Shown here piece by piece: positions 1 to 8,360 of a stretch of DNA of 35,896 nucleotides (its first letter is position 1; each line of letters begins with the position of its first letter). The notes below the pieces were generated by a model. That model ran no database searches. It worked only from the letters and a program-made list of their open reading frames with translations, and was not told the DNA's origin. The translations under genes and the position numbers were made by a program. This DNA is from CAYXLI01 sp964464925 (lineage in GTDB: Bacteria; Acidobacteriota; Terriglobia; Bryobacterales; Bryobacteraceae), in contig CAYXLI010000045.1 of the NCBI GenBank assembly GCA_964464925.1, forward strand, positions 1-35,896. Reading direction: 5' to 3'.

Positions 1-54
1 GAAAGCGACGGTCAGCGCGATGAGGCACAGCAGCAGCGCCTTAACGACGAACAT
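1..54 (-). CDS. Start of a membrane or secreted protein, cut by the window edge
   Basis: Reading leftwards from an ATG at 54, the minus strand gives 18 codons, MFVVKALLLCLIALTVAF, before the sequence ends. One lysine followed by a long hydrophobic run looks like a signal peptide or first membrane segment. A G-rich ribosome-binding-like stretch lies between this ATG and the TGA of the upstream glycosyltransferase at 64-66. The nine-base gap suggests the two genes are co-transcribed and perhaps translationally coupled. The family cannot be named from 18 residues. A second membrane glycosyltransferase or a small membrane protein would fit the context. Confidence 0.55.
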   Translation of the reverse strand, partial: MFVVKALLLCLIALTVAF

Positions 55-63
55 CCAGCCCCC

Positions 64-1653
64 TCACACTCCGGCTCCGGGAAGCGTGACATGCAGAATC
101 ACCCAGAACGAACTGCCCTTCTGCGAAATCACTTCGATCTTTGCGCCGGATTCGAGCAGGCGCGAAATCAGCCAGGGCGAAGTGATCCTGCCTAACAACA
201 GAAACTCCCGGTGGGCTGCAATGAACGGCGCATAGTCTTCGATGTTGATGGGAGCGTAAGGCCGAAGCGACAGAACGGCCCGGTCGAGGTTGTCTACGCC
301 GCTGCTTCGGTAGGCGGCTTCGACATCGGCGATACAGCGAGTGAGCTTCGCCCTTTCAGGCGGCAGGTAGTAGGATGCTTCGATGTAGTCCAGGCAGCGA
401 AACATCACTACGGGCAGAGTGCCGGGCGCCCCTTCGACGGTGCTCATGAATTCAGGCCGGCTCTCCCCTCGATGAATCAGGGTCTTCGCTCCCACAAGCG
501 CGCGTTTAGCGGTTATCGCGAGCAGCAGCACGACCAGGACGAGCGCGTAGCTGCGCCGCATCCGCCAATGGTACAGGGCGTAAGCAACCAGGGCGCTGCA
601 TCCGATGACCGCACTCAGCGCATAGCGAACTAGAATCTGCCCCACCACCAGCCTTGAAATTCCCCAGCACACCACAGGCAGCAACGCGAGCAGAAGCGCA
701 ATGCCGATCTCCTCCGGCGGAACCGCGGGCCGCTGTTCTGTGTCTTCTCTGTTCGACCTCTTATCGAGCGCACGAACGGTCAGGACAAGAACAATCGCCA
801 TCAGGATCCAGCCGCTAAGAAAGAGATCAGCGTAGAGTGCTTCGATGGTGACGCTCTCCGGCTTTACAAAGAAACCACGGAAGTAGGAACGTGCATTGCG
901 CACCAGCGGGACGTAGGCGGCCAGCGGGAGTGCACCGGCGAAGATCGAAGTCCAGACGGAAAAGTCGATCCTGCGCCTTCTCAATGTCCGGATCAGCTCT
1001 GCCACGCCGAATGCCAGGAACAACAATGCCGCGTAATAGTGAAACGAGACCGCTGCGGCCAGGCTCAACGCGAGCAAAGGTACGCTCACAATCCGCAGGC
1101 TTCCCTCTGCTGCAGCTTGCCAGGCAACCAGGGCCAATCCGCAGAAGCCGATCACGACTGCGTAGGGGCGCGCCTCAATCGCATAGGTGATCGCAATTGT
1201 CCCGATCGGCAATAAGGCTGCGAGCAGGCCGTATAACGGGCCGCAACGCCGTTGTACAAACCGGAAGAGACACACGCTCATGAGCCAGTACCCCGCGATC
1301 TCCAGGAGCCGCGTGCGGATGTGGCCTTCACCGCCTGTCCAGCGCTCGATGGCCCGCGTCGCCAGATAGACCCCGGGCGGATTCAGATCCACGCCGGCGA
1401 ACAAAGCGTCCCAAAGAGCCTTCGGCCCGTTCAGACGCGCGATGTAAGTGGTAAAGACTTCGTCGAACCAGAAAGGCTTGAGGCTGGCCCTGCTGCACAC
1501 ATACAGTGCATACATCACGGTCAGTCCAAGTGCCCACAGCCAGCCGAACCGTTGCAGCGAACGCTGGAGCGCGGCGGCCAGTTCATCGCCCATGGTTAGG
1601 GCTCGTTCGCCAAGCTCCCCGAGACGCGCTACCGGCTGCAGTTTTGTGTTCAT
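64..1653 (-). CDS. Membrane glycosyltransferase, GT39/ArnT-like (PMT superfamily)
   Basis: This is a polytopic membrane protein of about 529 residues that probably transfers a sugar from a polyprenyl-phosphate donor to a periplasmic acceptor. After a soluble stretch and a first membrane helix (about residues 36-53) comes FWFDE (residues 61-65). The acidic pair in this first periplasmic loop is the hallmark of the GT39/GT83 (GT-C fold) enzymes. It is followed by NPPGVY (about 91-96), which resembles the conserved proline-containing loop of the family. Many hydrophobic helices follow to about residue 400, then a soluble C-terminal periplasmic domain. I chose the ATG at 1653; a GTG at 1677 would add eight residues, and neither start has a clear ribosome-binding site. 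The divergent gene at 1832 encodes a plausible maker of the lipid-linked donor. The acceptor is unknown. Confidence 0.8.
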   Translation of the reverse strand: MNTKLQPVARLGELGERALTMGDELAAALQRSLQRFGWLWALGLTVMYALYVCSRASLKPFWFDEVFTTYIARLNGPKALWDALFAGVDLNPPGVYLATRAIERWTGGEGHIRTRLLEIAGYWLMSVCLFRFVQRRCGPLYGLLAALLPIGTIAITYAIEARPYAVVIGFCGLALVAWQAAAEGSLRIVSVPLLALSLAAAVSFHYYAALLFLAFGVAELIRTLRRRRIDFSVWTSIFAGALPLAAYVPLVRNARSYFRGFFVKPESVTIEALYADLFLSGWILMAIVLVLTVRALDKRSNREDTEQRPAVPPEEIGIALLLALLPVVCWGISRLVVGQILVRYALSAVIGCSALVAYALYHWRMRRSYALVLVVLLLAITAKRALVGAKTLIHRGESRPEFMSTVEGAPGTLPVVMFRCLDYIEASYYLPPERAKLTRCIADVEAAYRSSGVDNLDRAVLSLRPYAPINIEDYAPFIAAHREFLLLGRITSPWLISRLLESGAKIEVISQKGSSFWVILHVTLPGAGV

Positions 1654-1805
1654 CGCATGACAATCGGCCAACGGCACTCAACGGTTCGAATACCAACTTA
1701 ACCCACCGCATCTCGACTTTGCATTGCAATCTGCTGTCTCCCGGGTAGCTAACGGTTTCCATAAACTTGCTTGGAACCGGGGAATAAAGAATTAGGCCCA
1801 GTCTG

Positions 1806-1811
1806 TATAAT
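1806..1811 (+). promoter_or_regulatory. Candidate -10 promoter element before the GT2 gene
   Basis: A perfect TATAAT lies 20 bases before the ATG at 1832. No good -35 hexamer sits at 16-18 bases upstream. If it is used, transcription would begin near 1818, after the AGGAG at 1813-1817, leaving a very short leader for the ATG at 1832 or about 44 bases for the alternative ATG at 1862. Confidence 0.35.
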
Positions 1812-1831
1812 GAGGAGACCGCACCGGCTGA

Positions 1832-2620
1832 ATGGCTTTCGATAAGCTCAACGCAAACCTCATGGAGCGTGACGAAGATACGTTGCGGAATGCGTGCGTC
1901 ATCACCCCGACATACAACGAGAAAGGTAATATTACCAAGTTGGTCGAGGCCATTGGCGAAGCGTGCAACTCGCGGGATTTCCGCATGCTGGTCATGGATG
2001 ACGCCTCTCCGGACGGCACGGCGGATGCAGTGGACCTCCTGCGCAATCGCTATCCGAACGTGCGTGTCGTTCGCCGCGGCGGGGATCGAGGCTACGGAAA
2101 AGCGGTCGTCGACGGGATTTTGATGGCGCTCGATATGGGAGTGGAGTTCATCGTCTGTATGGACGCGGACTTCTCGCATGCACCGGAGACCATCCCGGAG
2201 ATGCTGGCGATCGCACGCAATTACGATCTCGTCATCGGCTCGCGTTATTTAACGGGCTCGGCCACGGTTGCGGACTGGCCTCTGTATCGCCTCGCGATGA
2301 GCCGCATGGCAAATCTCTACCTGCACATCATGACGCGTGCCAAAGTCGACGACGCCACCAGCGGCTTTCGCTGCTGGCGCGCTTCCTTCATCCGGCAGTT
2401 CCCGTTGCGTGAGTTACAGGCCGGGGGCTTCGCGTTTCTCTATGAAACGCTCTTCTATGCGGGTTTGCATAAGGCTCGCATCAAAGAGGTGCAAACAATC
2501 TATCGTGGCCGCTCATACGGCGAATCGAAGATGAACACGGGCATTATTCTGGAATCGCTCTGGGTGCCCTTCCGTCTGCGCGTGAGCCATATGCTCGGGC
2601 GCGGCAAGGACCGGCCATGA
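1832..2620 (+). CDS. Polyprenol monophosphomannose synthase-like GT2 glycosyltransferase
   Basis: This 262-residue GT-A enzyme probably transfers a sugar, typically mannose from GDP-mannose, to polyprenyl phosphate on the cytoplasmic face of the membrane. It has the GT2 opening ITPTYNE (residues 24-30), the nucleotide-binding DDASPDGT (56-63), the metal-binding DAD (111-113) followed by FSHAPE, and the SGFRCWR block (about 177-183) typical of dolichol-phosphate mannosyltransferase relatives. There is no C-terminal membrane domain, so it resembles the short soluble DPM1/Ppm1 type. An ATG at 1862 is an alternative start and would remove a non-conserved N-terminus. Its stop overlaps the start of the next gene by four bases. 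Divergent transcription from the GT39 gene suggests donor synthesis and use are linked. Confidence 0.85.
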   Translation: MAFDKLNANLMERDEDTLRNACVITPTYNEKGNITKLVEAIGEACNSRDFRMLVMDDASPDGTADAVDLLRNRYPNVRVVRRGGDRGYGKAVVDGILMALDMGVEFIVCMDADFSHAPETIPEMLAIARNYDLVIGSRYLTGSATVADWPLYRLAMSRMANLYLHIMTRAKVDDATSGFRCWRASFIRQFPLRELQAGGFAFLYETLFYAGLHKARIKEVQTIYRGRSYGESKMNTGIILESLWVPFRLRVSHMLGRGKDRP

Positions 2621-3237
2621 ACGAGCCGGTGATTCGGGTTGCCGGCATCGCAGGCAGTTTGAGGCCGGGCAGCTATACAAAAATGGCGGTCGAGATTGCT
2701 CTGCGTGGCGCGGCCGAGGCCGGCGCGCAGATCGAGATGATTGACCTTCGGGAGTTTGACCTTCCGCTCTGCAACGGGTCGAAAAACTCCAGTGATTATC
2801 CGCCTGGAGTCGAGCAGTTGCGTTTGCGCGTGAAGCCCGCAAGAGGCCTCATTCTCGGCACGCCCGAATACCATGGAAGCCTCAGCGGTGTGCTGAAGAA
2901 TGCGCTCGACCTGATGGGCTTCGACGAGTTTGAAGGCAAGATGCTTGGACTGGTAGGCGTTGGCGGAGGCGCCTTAGGAGCTTTCGATGCTCTCAACACT
3001 CTGCGCAGTGTGGGCCGTGCATTGCATGCTTGGGTGGTCCCTCAACAGGCGGCAATAGCCGAAGCGTGGAAGGTTTTTGACGCGGAGGGCGCTACGCGTT
3101 CTGAAGCGTTGGAGCAACGATTACTCGAAGTCGGACGGCAGGTCGCGCGGTTTGCACGCCTGCATACATGCGACGAGCATCGCCGTTTCCTCCGGGAATG
3201 GGAGTCCGCCCAGCCCAATCCCGGTGGACAGGGCTAG
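2617..3237 (+). CDS. NADPH-dependent FMN reductase family protein
   Basis: This 206-residue flavodoxin-fold protein reduces FMN, quinones or similar acceptors with NAD(P)H. The phosphate-binding loop GSLRPGSYT is at residues 13-21. The family signature TPEYHGSLSGVLKNALD, which contacts the flavin, is at 82-98. A glycine-rich stretch follows at about 111-119. The length is close to that of SsuE, ArsH and chromate-reductase relatives. The ATG overlaps the stop of the GT2 gene as ATGA (2617-2620), so translation is probably coupled. The physiological substrate cannot be read from sequence, and a role in the sugar-lipid pathway is not evident. Confidence 0.85.
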   Translation: MNEPVIRVAGIAGSLRPGSYTKMAVEIALRGAAEAGAQIEMIDLREFDLPLCNGSKNSSDYPPGVEQLRLRVKPARGLILGTPEYHGSLSGVLKNALDLMGFDEFEGKMLGLVGVGGGALGAFDALNTLRSVGRALHAWVVPQQAAIAEAWKVFDAEGATRSEALEQRLLEVGRQVARFARLHTCDEHRRFLREWESAQPNPGGQG

Positions 3238-3272
3238 TTGGTTGAAAACAAATCAATAGCCGCTGCGATCTG

Positions 3273-3301
3273 TTGAGGGCGGAGTGCAGGTATGGTACCC
3301 T
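3273..3301 (+). promoter_or_regulatory. Candidate promoter for the mre operon
   Basis: A TTGAGG -35-like hexamer at 3273-3278 is followed after 17 bases by TACCCT at 3296-3301. A TG one base upstream makes it an extended -10 type. The start point would be near 3308, giving an mreB leader of roughly 54 bases. The -10 matches consensus weakly, so this is a candidate only. Confidence 0.35.
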
Positions 3302-3361
3302 CCAATTTAAAGGTTCTCCAGCCGTAAGCTTGAAAAACCTCATCCTTTTGGATCTCTCCTG

Positions 3362-4387
3362 ATGAATCTGCGCTCGTTGTTTAGTCTGTTTTCCTCGGAC
3401 CTCGCCATCGATCTGGGGACGGCAAACACGCTTGTCTTCGCAAAGGGCAAGGGCATTGTCGTCAACGAACCCTCTATTGTCGCCATCAACAAAACCACGG
3501 GCGAGATTGAGGCCGTTGGCAAGGAGGCGAAAGAGATGCTCGGCCGGACTCCGGGCAATATCGTCGCCATCCGTCCTATGAAGGACGGCGTAATTGCTGA
3601 TTTCAAAGTCACTGAGCGCATGTTGGGCTACTTCATCCAGAAGGCCCATGGCCGCAAGATGCTGGTGCATCCCCGGATCGTCATCGGCGTGCCAAGCGAA
3701 ATCACTCAGGTCGAGAAGCGAGCGGTAATCGACTCGGCCTATCGGGCGAAAGCCAGTGAGGTGCATCTTGTGGAGCAGGCGATGGTGGCCGCGATCGGTG
3801 CGGGACTTCCCATTACCGAACCGTCCGGCAACATGGTAGTGGATATCGGCGGCGGAACCACGGACGTAGCCGTCGTGTCACTGTCCGGTATCGTCTATTC
3901 CCGCTCGGTACGCGTCGCAGGAAATGAGATGGACGACGCGATCATGCAATACCTGAAGCGCAAGTACAACCTGCTGATCGGCGAGCGCACGGCGGAAACA
4001 ATCAAGATTCAACTCGGTTCGGCCTATCCCTTGGACCGTCCTCTGACGATGGAGATTAAGGGACGAAATCTGATTGAAGGTGTACCGAAGACGATCACCA
4101 TCGATGACAGCGAAATTCGGGAAGCGCTGTCGGAATGCGTCGCGACCATTATGAACGCGATTCGCGTAGCGCTGGAACGGACTCCTCCGGAACTGAGCGC
4201 GGATATCAGCGACAAAGGGATTGTGCTGACCGGCGGAGGCGCGCTGATTAAAAATCTGGACCGCCGCATCCGGGAAGAGACCGGCCTGCCAGTGTCGATT
4301 GCCGAAGACCCGCTCGCATCCGTGGTGCTTGGCACGGGCAAGATGCTCACCGATTTCAAATTGTTGCGTAGAATTGCGATCGAATAA
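3362..4387 (+). CDS. mreB: Rod shape-determining protein MreB
   Basis: This bacterial actin homologue of 341 residues polymerises on the inner membrane and directs lateral wall synthesis. The phosphate-1 motif DLGTANT is at residues 17-23. The phosphate-2 motif DIGGGTTDVAVVS is at about 161-173. The adenosine motif LTGGGALIKNLD lies near residue 290. The N-terminal MNLRSLFSLF is amphipathic, as expected for MreB membrane binding. Length and motifs match the family throughout. It heads a run of same-strand genes through mreC, mreD, mrdA and rodA. No strong ribosome-binding site precedes the ATG. Confidence 0.98.
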   Translation: MNLRSLFSLFSSDLAIDLGTANTLVFAKGKGIVVNEPSIVAINKTTGEIEAVGKEAKEMLGRTPGNIVAIRPMKDGVIADFKVTERMLGYFIQKAHGRKMLVHPRIVIGVPSEITQVEKRAVIDSAYRAKASEVHLVEQAMVAAIGAGLPITEPSGNMVVDIGGGTTDVAVVSLSGIVYSRSVRVAGNEMDDAIMQYLKRKYNLLIGERTAETIKIQLGSAYPLDRPLTMEIKGRNLIEGVPKTITIDDSEIREALSECVATIMNAIRVALERTPPELSADISDKGIVLTGGGALIKNLDRRIREETGLPVSIAEDPLASVVLGTGKMLTDFKLLRRIAIE

Positions 4388-4427
4388 CGAAACTCGGATT
4401 CACGGTTTATTGTCCAAGAGGGTGTAG

Positions 4428-5819
4428 ATGGAAACGCTGCTGAACCGGTACCGAAACCTGTTGGTGCTGGTGTTTGTCCTGGTAGCGCAGTTGCTCCTAC
4501 TCGCCTACCAGGTCAAGTCGAATCAGGATGTCACTCTGCTGCGGACCTGGGCGGTGACGGCTGTCACCCCGTTGGCCCGGGTTCTGGAGTTCGTGCGCCG
4601 CAATACCATCGGCGTCGCTGAGGACTACTTCGTCCTGGTGAACGTGCGGAATGAGAACATCCGGCTCGGCAAAGAGATCGGTCAACTCAAGATGGAGAAT
4701 CAGTACCTTAAGACGGAACTCTCCACCGCTGACCGGGCGCAGGCACTACGCGCCTTTCAAACCCGCACTCCTTCGAGGACGTTGCCGGCTCGCGTCATCG
4801 GCAATGGGACCGGCACGAATTCCAGGGTCGTCTTTGTCGACCGCGGTTCGGTGGAGGGCGTCAAGCGCGGAATGGCTGTGGTCACTCCGGACGGCATCGT
4901 AGGAAAGGTGCTGGCATCTTATCCGACCGCTTCTCAGGTCCTGCTGATTACCGATCCGACCTTCGCCGCCGGCGTCATCTCTCAAAAGAATCGCGTACAT
5001 GGAACCCTTAAAGGAATCGGCCAGGCAAAGTGCATCGTGGACTATGTACAGAACGAGGAGAAGGTCGACCAGAATGAAGTTTTCTATACATCGGGTGATG
5101 ACCGCGTGTTTCCGAAGGGACTGCCTGTAGGGGTTGCGACGGTCGTTCGCCCTGGAAAGTCGTTCAAGGAAATATTCATCGTTCCGGGCGGATTCCAGAA
5201 CGGGCTGGAAGAGGTGCTGATTGTGCTTGAGGGCGTGCACCAAGCCATTCCGGAAGCGACAGCAGCACCGTCTTCGGAAACCTACCTCATGCCGCCGGCG
5301 CCCGATTCCGCCCAGAAGCCTTCTGATCCCGCCACTCTGTTCACAGACGCAGATAAGATGCGGGAGCGTTATAAGAAGATCGGAGAGGTCCAGAAACACG
5401 TTTACGGCGAGGGAGTATCCGGCGGCCGCCCCCCTGACTTTAATGTGAACCCTGATAAGACGGTCCCGGTGAAGCCGGCCGTGCCTCCCGCTCAGCCCGG
5501 CACGGCTGGAAACAAAACGAACCCAACTCCTGCCGCCCCCGCGCCGGTGACGCCAAATTTCAAAGCGAAGCCAACTGGCCCGGCGACAGACTCCAGGCCG
5601 CCCGTCGCGCCCCCGACCGTTCGCTCCGCCACTGGGGAGAGTGTCCAGGGCACTATTGTCAAAACGAACCCAACCGCTCCTGGGGCCCAGAGGCCCGCAC
5701 AGAAAACAACTCAGGTGCCGTCGAATGCAGTAACGTCCCGTCCGGCACCAGTAACGCAACCAAAGAAACCGCCGGTCTCGACTACACCCCCATCGCAAGA
5801 GGCTCCTCCGCGTCTATGA
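4428..5819 (+). CDS. mreC: Rod shape-determining protein MreC with a long proline-rich tail
   Basis: MreC is a periplasmic scaffold anchored in the inner membrane that activates PBP2/RodA. A single membrane helix lies at about residues 11-28, a coiled-coil heptad region at about 70-95, and the beta-barrel core at about 115-275. The remaining 190 or so residues are unusual: low-complexity Pro/Ala/Thr/Lys sequence with recurring KTNPT-type units, predicted to be disordered, making the 463-residue protein well longer than typical MreC. A GAGGG ribosome-binding-like site precedes the ATG. It starts 40 bases after mreB and overlaps mreD by four bases. Confidence 0.93.
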   Translation: METLLNRYRNLLVLVFVLVAQLLLLAYQVKSNQDVTLLRTWAVTAVTPLARVLEFVRRNTIGVAEDYFVLVNVRNENIRLGKEIGQLKMENQYLKTELSTADRAQALRAFQTRTPSRTLPARVIGNGTGTNSRVVFVDRGSVEGVKRGMAVVTPDGIVGKVLASYPTASQVLLITDPTFAAGVISQKNRVHGTLKGIGQAKCIVDYVQNEEKVDQNEVFYTSGDDRVFPKGLPVGVATVVRPGKSFKEIFIVPGGFQNGLEEVLIVLEGVHQAIPEATAAPSSETYLMPPAPDSAQKPSDPATLFTDADKMRERYKKIGEVQKHVYGEGVSGGRPPDFNVNPDKTVPVKPAVPPAQPGTAGNKTNPTPAAPAPVTPNFKAKPTGPATDSRPPVAPPTVRSATGESVQGTIVKTNPTAPGAQRPAQKTTQVPSNAVTSRPAPVTQPKKPPVSTTPPSQEAPPRL

Positions 5820-6355
5820 CCGAGTTCAGTTCGGATCAATTGTTGACCGAGGTTCCGCGCAAGAACCGGATTTTCCGCTTTCGCCCGGCTGCGATCTTTT
5901 TCGTCCCGCTCTGCGCGATTCTTCTGCAGGTGTACCTACCGAGGCTGTTTCCGAGCTTTCAATCGCTGAACTATCTTGAGCTTCCGCTGCTTGTGACGGT
6001 GTATTTTTCGCTCATGCGCCGCCAGCCCATCGCGGGAGTCTTCTATGGCGCCTTCATCGGACTCGCTCAGGACTCGCTCTCCAACCAGCCGCTGGGAATG
6101 TACGGCATTGTCAAGACACTCGTAGGTTACTTTGCCGCCTCGGTCAGCATGCGGTTCGACGTGGACAATCCGCTGATTCAGTTTGTGCTCGGTTTCTTCT
6201 TTTACTGCTTCCACCAGTTCTTCTATTGGGTGTTGGCTCGTGCGCTGCTCGGTCAAAATATCGACTTCAATCCGCAACAGACATTGATCTTTGCGCTATT
6301 AAACGCGGTGGTCGGGCTGCCGCTTTTTCTGCTTTTGGATAGAATAAAGGAGTAG
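5816..6355 (+). CDS. mreD: Rod shape-determining protein MreD
   Basis: MreD is a small integral membrane partner of MreC. The 179-residue sequence has a short basic cytoplasmic N-terminus followed by about five or six hydrophobic segments. One is a GAFIGLAQDSLSNQPLG-type stretch (about residues 78-94), which matches the conserved glycine/aspartate region of MreD. The ATG overlaps the mreC stop as ATGA, indicating translational coupling. Length and position between mreC and the PBP2 gene are typical, and this context supports the call more than residue-level conservation, which is weak in this family. Confidence 0.92.
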   Translation: MTEFSSDQLLTEVPRKNRIFRFRPAAIFFVPLCAILLQVYLPRLFPSFQSLNYLELPLLVTVYFSLMRRQPIAGVFYGAFIGLAQDSLSNQPLGMYGIVKTLVGYFAASVSMRFDVDNPLIQFVLGFFFYCFHQFFYWVLARALLGQNIDFNPQQTLIFALLNAVVGLPLFLLLDRIKE

Positions 6356-6373
6356 GGTCGCAGCCCGGGCCGC

Positions 6374-8356
6374 TTGTCTATTCACTTCACAGCCGATTCC
6401 GAAAAGGAGCCGATCGCTCCCGGAAAACTGCTGCGTGACGACCCAAAGTTCGCGGCCGGCAAGATTGCTGCATTCCAGTATGCTGCCGTTGCGATTTTCG
6501 TATTCCTAGTCGCCAGTTTCTGGGATCTGCAAGTCCGTAACGAGAGTATCTACTCGGAAGCCGCTGAAAAGAATAGAATTAAGTCTATTCCTCTGCTGGC
6601 CCCGCGCGGCAAGATCCTCGACCGCGATGGCCGCGTAATCGTAGACAATCACTCCACTTTCAGCGTCATTCTATCCCGTGAAAACCTGAAGGAAGAGCAC
6701 CTGAGGCCGATCGCCGACGGTCTCAATCTGAATTATGACGATCTGATCGCCCGTATTCGCCGCTGGCGCAATCGCCCGAAATATGAGCCGATCATTATCA
6801 AAGAAGAACTTACGCCTGGTGAACTGGCGTTTGTCGAGTCCCATCGCGATCCTGAAACGTTCCCCGAGATGGAACTCATTCAGGCCCAACGCCGGCTCTA
6901 TCCGCAGAATGGTTTCGCCGCGCATGTGATCGGGTACGTTGGAGAAGTCAGTGAAAACGAACTCAATACCGCCGAGTTCATAAAGTACGAGCAGGGCGAC
7001 GTAGTCGGCAAACAGGGCATCGAGCGCGAATATAACGACCATCTGATGGGAGTTGACGGTCAACGCCAGGTGCTTGTCGATAACCGTGGGAATGAACGCC
7101 AGTTGATCGGCGTCAAGGAAGCCATTCCCGGCAAGCCGCTGCAACTGAGTATCGACCTGGACCTGCAGGCCGTCGCCGAATTGGCGATGGATGGCCGTAA
7201 GGGGGCTGTGGTTGCGCTGGATCCGCGCTCGGGCGAGTTGCTTGCGATGGTGAGCAGGCCAGCTTATGACCCGAACCGTTTCGCTGGCCGCATTCGAACT
7301 GCCGACTGGAAAGAGATCCTTCAGAATCCGGATCATCCGCTGCTGAACCGTGCCATCCAGGCCCAGCTTGCGCCGGGCTCTACGTTCAAACCGCTGATGG
7401 CTCTGGCCGCCCTCGAAACGGGTACCGTCGATGAAAGTTACAAAGTGAGCTGCCCGGGAGGCGCCAGCTTCTACGGCCGCTATTTCAAGTGCTGGAGGAA
7501 GGGCGGACACGGAGCAGTAGATCTGCACAAGGCGATCGAGCAGTCGTGTGACGTGTACTTTTATACGGTCGGCAATAAGATGGGAATCGACGCAATCGCA
7601 AAGTACGCGAGCATGGCGGGTCTCGGCCAGAAGACGGGAATCGATCTGCCTCACGAAGCCTCCGGCGTGGTCCCTTCATCGTCCTGGAAGCTGAAGAACT
7701 TCCGCCAGAAATGGTATGCCGGCGAGACGATTTCAGTGTCCATCGGCCAGGGTGCGTTGACGGTCACTCCTCTACAATTAGCCAGGGCGATCGGCGGGAT
7801 TGCGACCGGCGGTGTCTGGCAGAAGCCCCATCTGGTGAAGGAGCCGTCTTCCGGCGAGTCCGCCTCCCGCGGAGATGTGAATCTGGACAACGTGGTGAAG
7901 GTGATCTACGGGATGTGGGGCGTCGTCAATGAGGCGGGAACGGGCGGCAAGGCGCGGTTGCCCGGCCTCGATGTGTGCGGCAAAACAGGTACCGCGCAAC
8001 TTGCTTCCAATACCGTGCTCAAAGGCTCCAGTGTGGGCCGCTCAATGAAAGACAACGCGTGGTTCGTGGGTTTTGCTCCCCGGCAGGCGCCTGAGATCGT
8101 AGTCGTCGCCCTATTTGAAAGTGGCGAGCACGGCGATCGTGCCGCTCCCATCGTGCGTGACGTGATCAAATCGTATTTCGACAAGAAGTATCGCAAAGAG
8201 CATCGGACGTTGATGACGGCGGCTCCTCCGTCGGTACTTCCCCGTCCGATTGAGGACCGGGAATCCGCTCCTGCGCAGCAGCCCGACTCGGTGATCGCGG
8301 CCATTCCTGTAGAGGGCACCACGACGACCACAGAAGAGAAGAAGGTTCAGCAGTAA
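6374..8356 (+). CDS. mrdA: Penicillin-binding protein 2 (elongasome transpeptidase)
   Basis: This monofunctional class B transpeptidase of 660 residues cross-links lateral-wall peptidoglycan together with RodA. After a cytoplasmic start it has one membrane helix (about residues 33-52), a pedestal domain beginning with the APRGKILDRDGRVI segment (about 76-89), and a transpeptidase domain. The catalytic motifs are S336-T-F-K339, S391-C-D393 (the usual PBP2 form of SxN) and K537-T-G539. The last 50 residues are a Pro/Thr/Glu-rich tail. The only start compatible with the frame is a TTG at 6374, because a stop in the same frame lies at 6353-6355. AAAGGAG is present at 6346-6352 but is too far away to be ideal. 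Confidence 0.95.
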   Translation: MSIHFTADSEKEPIAPGKLLRDDPKFAAGKIAAFQYAAVAIFVFLVASFWDLQVRNESIYSEAAEKNRIKSIPLLAPRGKILDRDGRVIVDNHSTFSVILSRENLKEEHLRPIADGLNLNYDDLIARIRRWRNRPKYEPIIIKEELTPGELAFVESHRDPETFPEMELIQAQRRLYPQNGFAAHVIGYVGEVSENELNTAEFIKYEQGDVVGKQGIEREYNDHLMGVDGQRQVLVDNRGNERQLIGVKEAIPGKPLQLSIDLDLQAVAELAMDGRKGAVVALDPRSGELLAMVSRPAYDPNRFAGRIRTADWKEILQNPDHPLLNRAIQAQLAPGSTFKPLMALAALETGTVDESYKVSCPGGASFYGRYFKCWRKGGHGAVDLHKAIEQSCDVYFYTVGNKMGIDAIAKYASMAGLGQKTGIDLPHEASGVVPSSSWKLKNFRQKWYAGETISVSIGQGALTVTPLQLARAIGGIATGGVWQKPHLVKEPSSGESASRGDVNLDNVVKVIYGMWGVVNEAGTGGKARLPGLDVCGKTGTAQLASNTVLKGSSVGRSMKDNAWFVGFAPRQAPEIVVVALFESGEHGDRAAPIVRDVIKSYFDKKYRKEHRTLMTAAPPSVLPRPIEDRESAPAQQPDSVIAAIPVEGTTTTTEEKKVQQ

Positions 8357-8360
8357 CTCT

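Noticed and set aside
1719..1729. Short palindrome TTGCATTGCAA-like in the first divergent region
   Set aside because: Too short to be significant alone and not placed relative to a convincing promoter.
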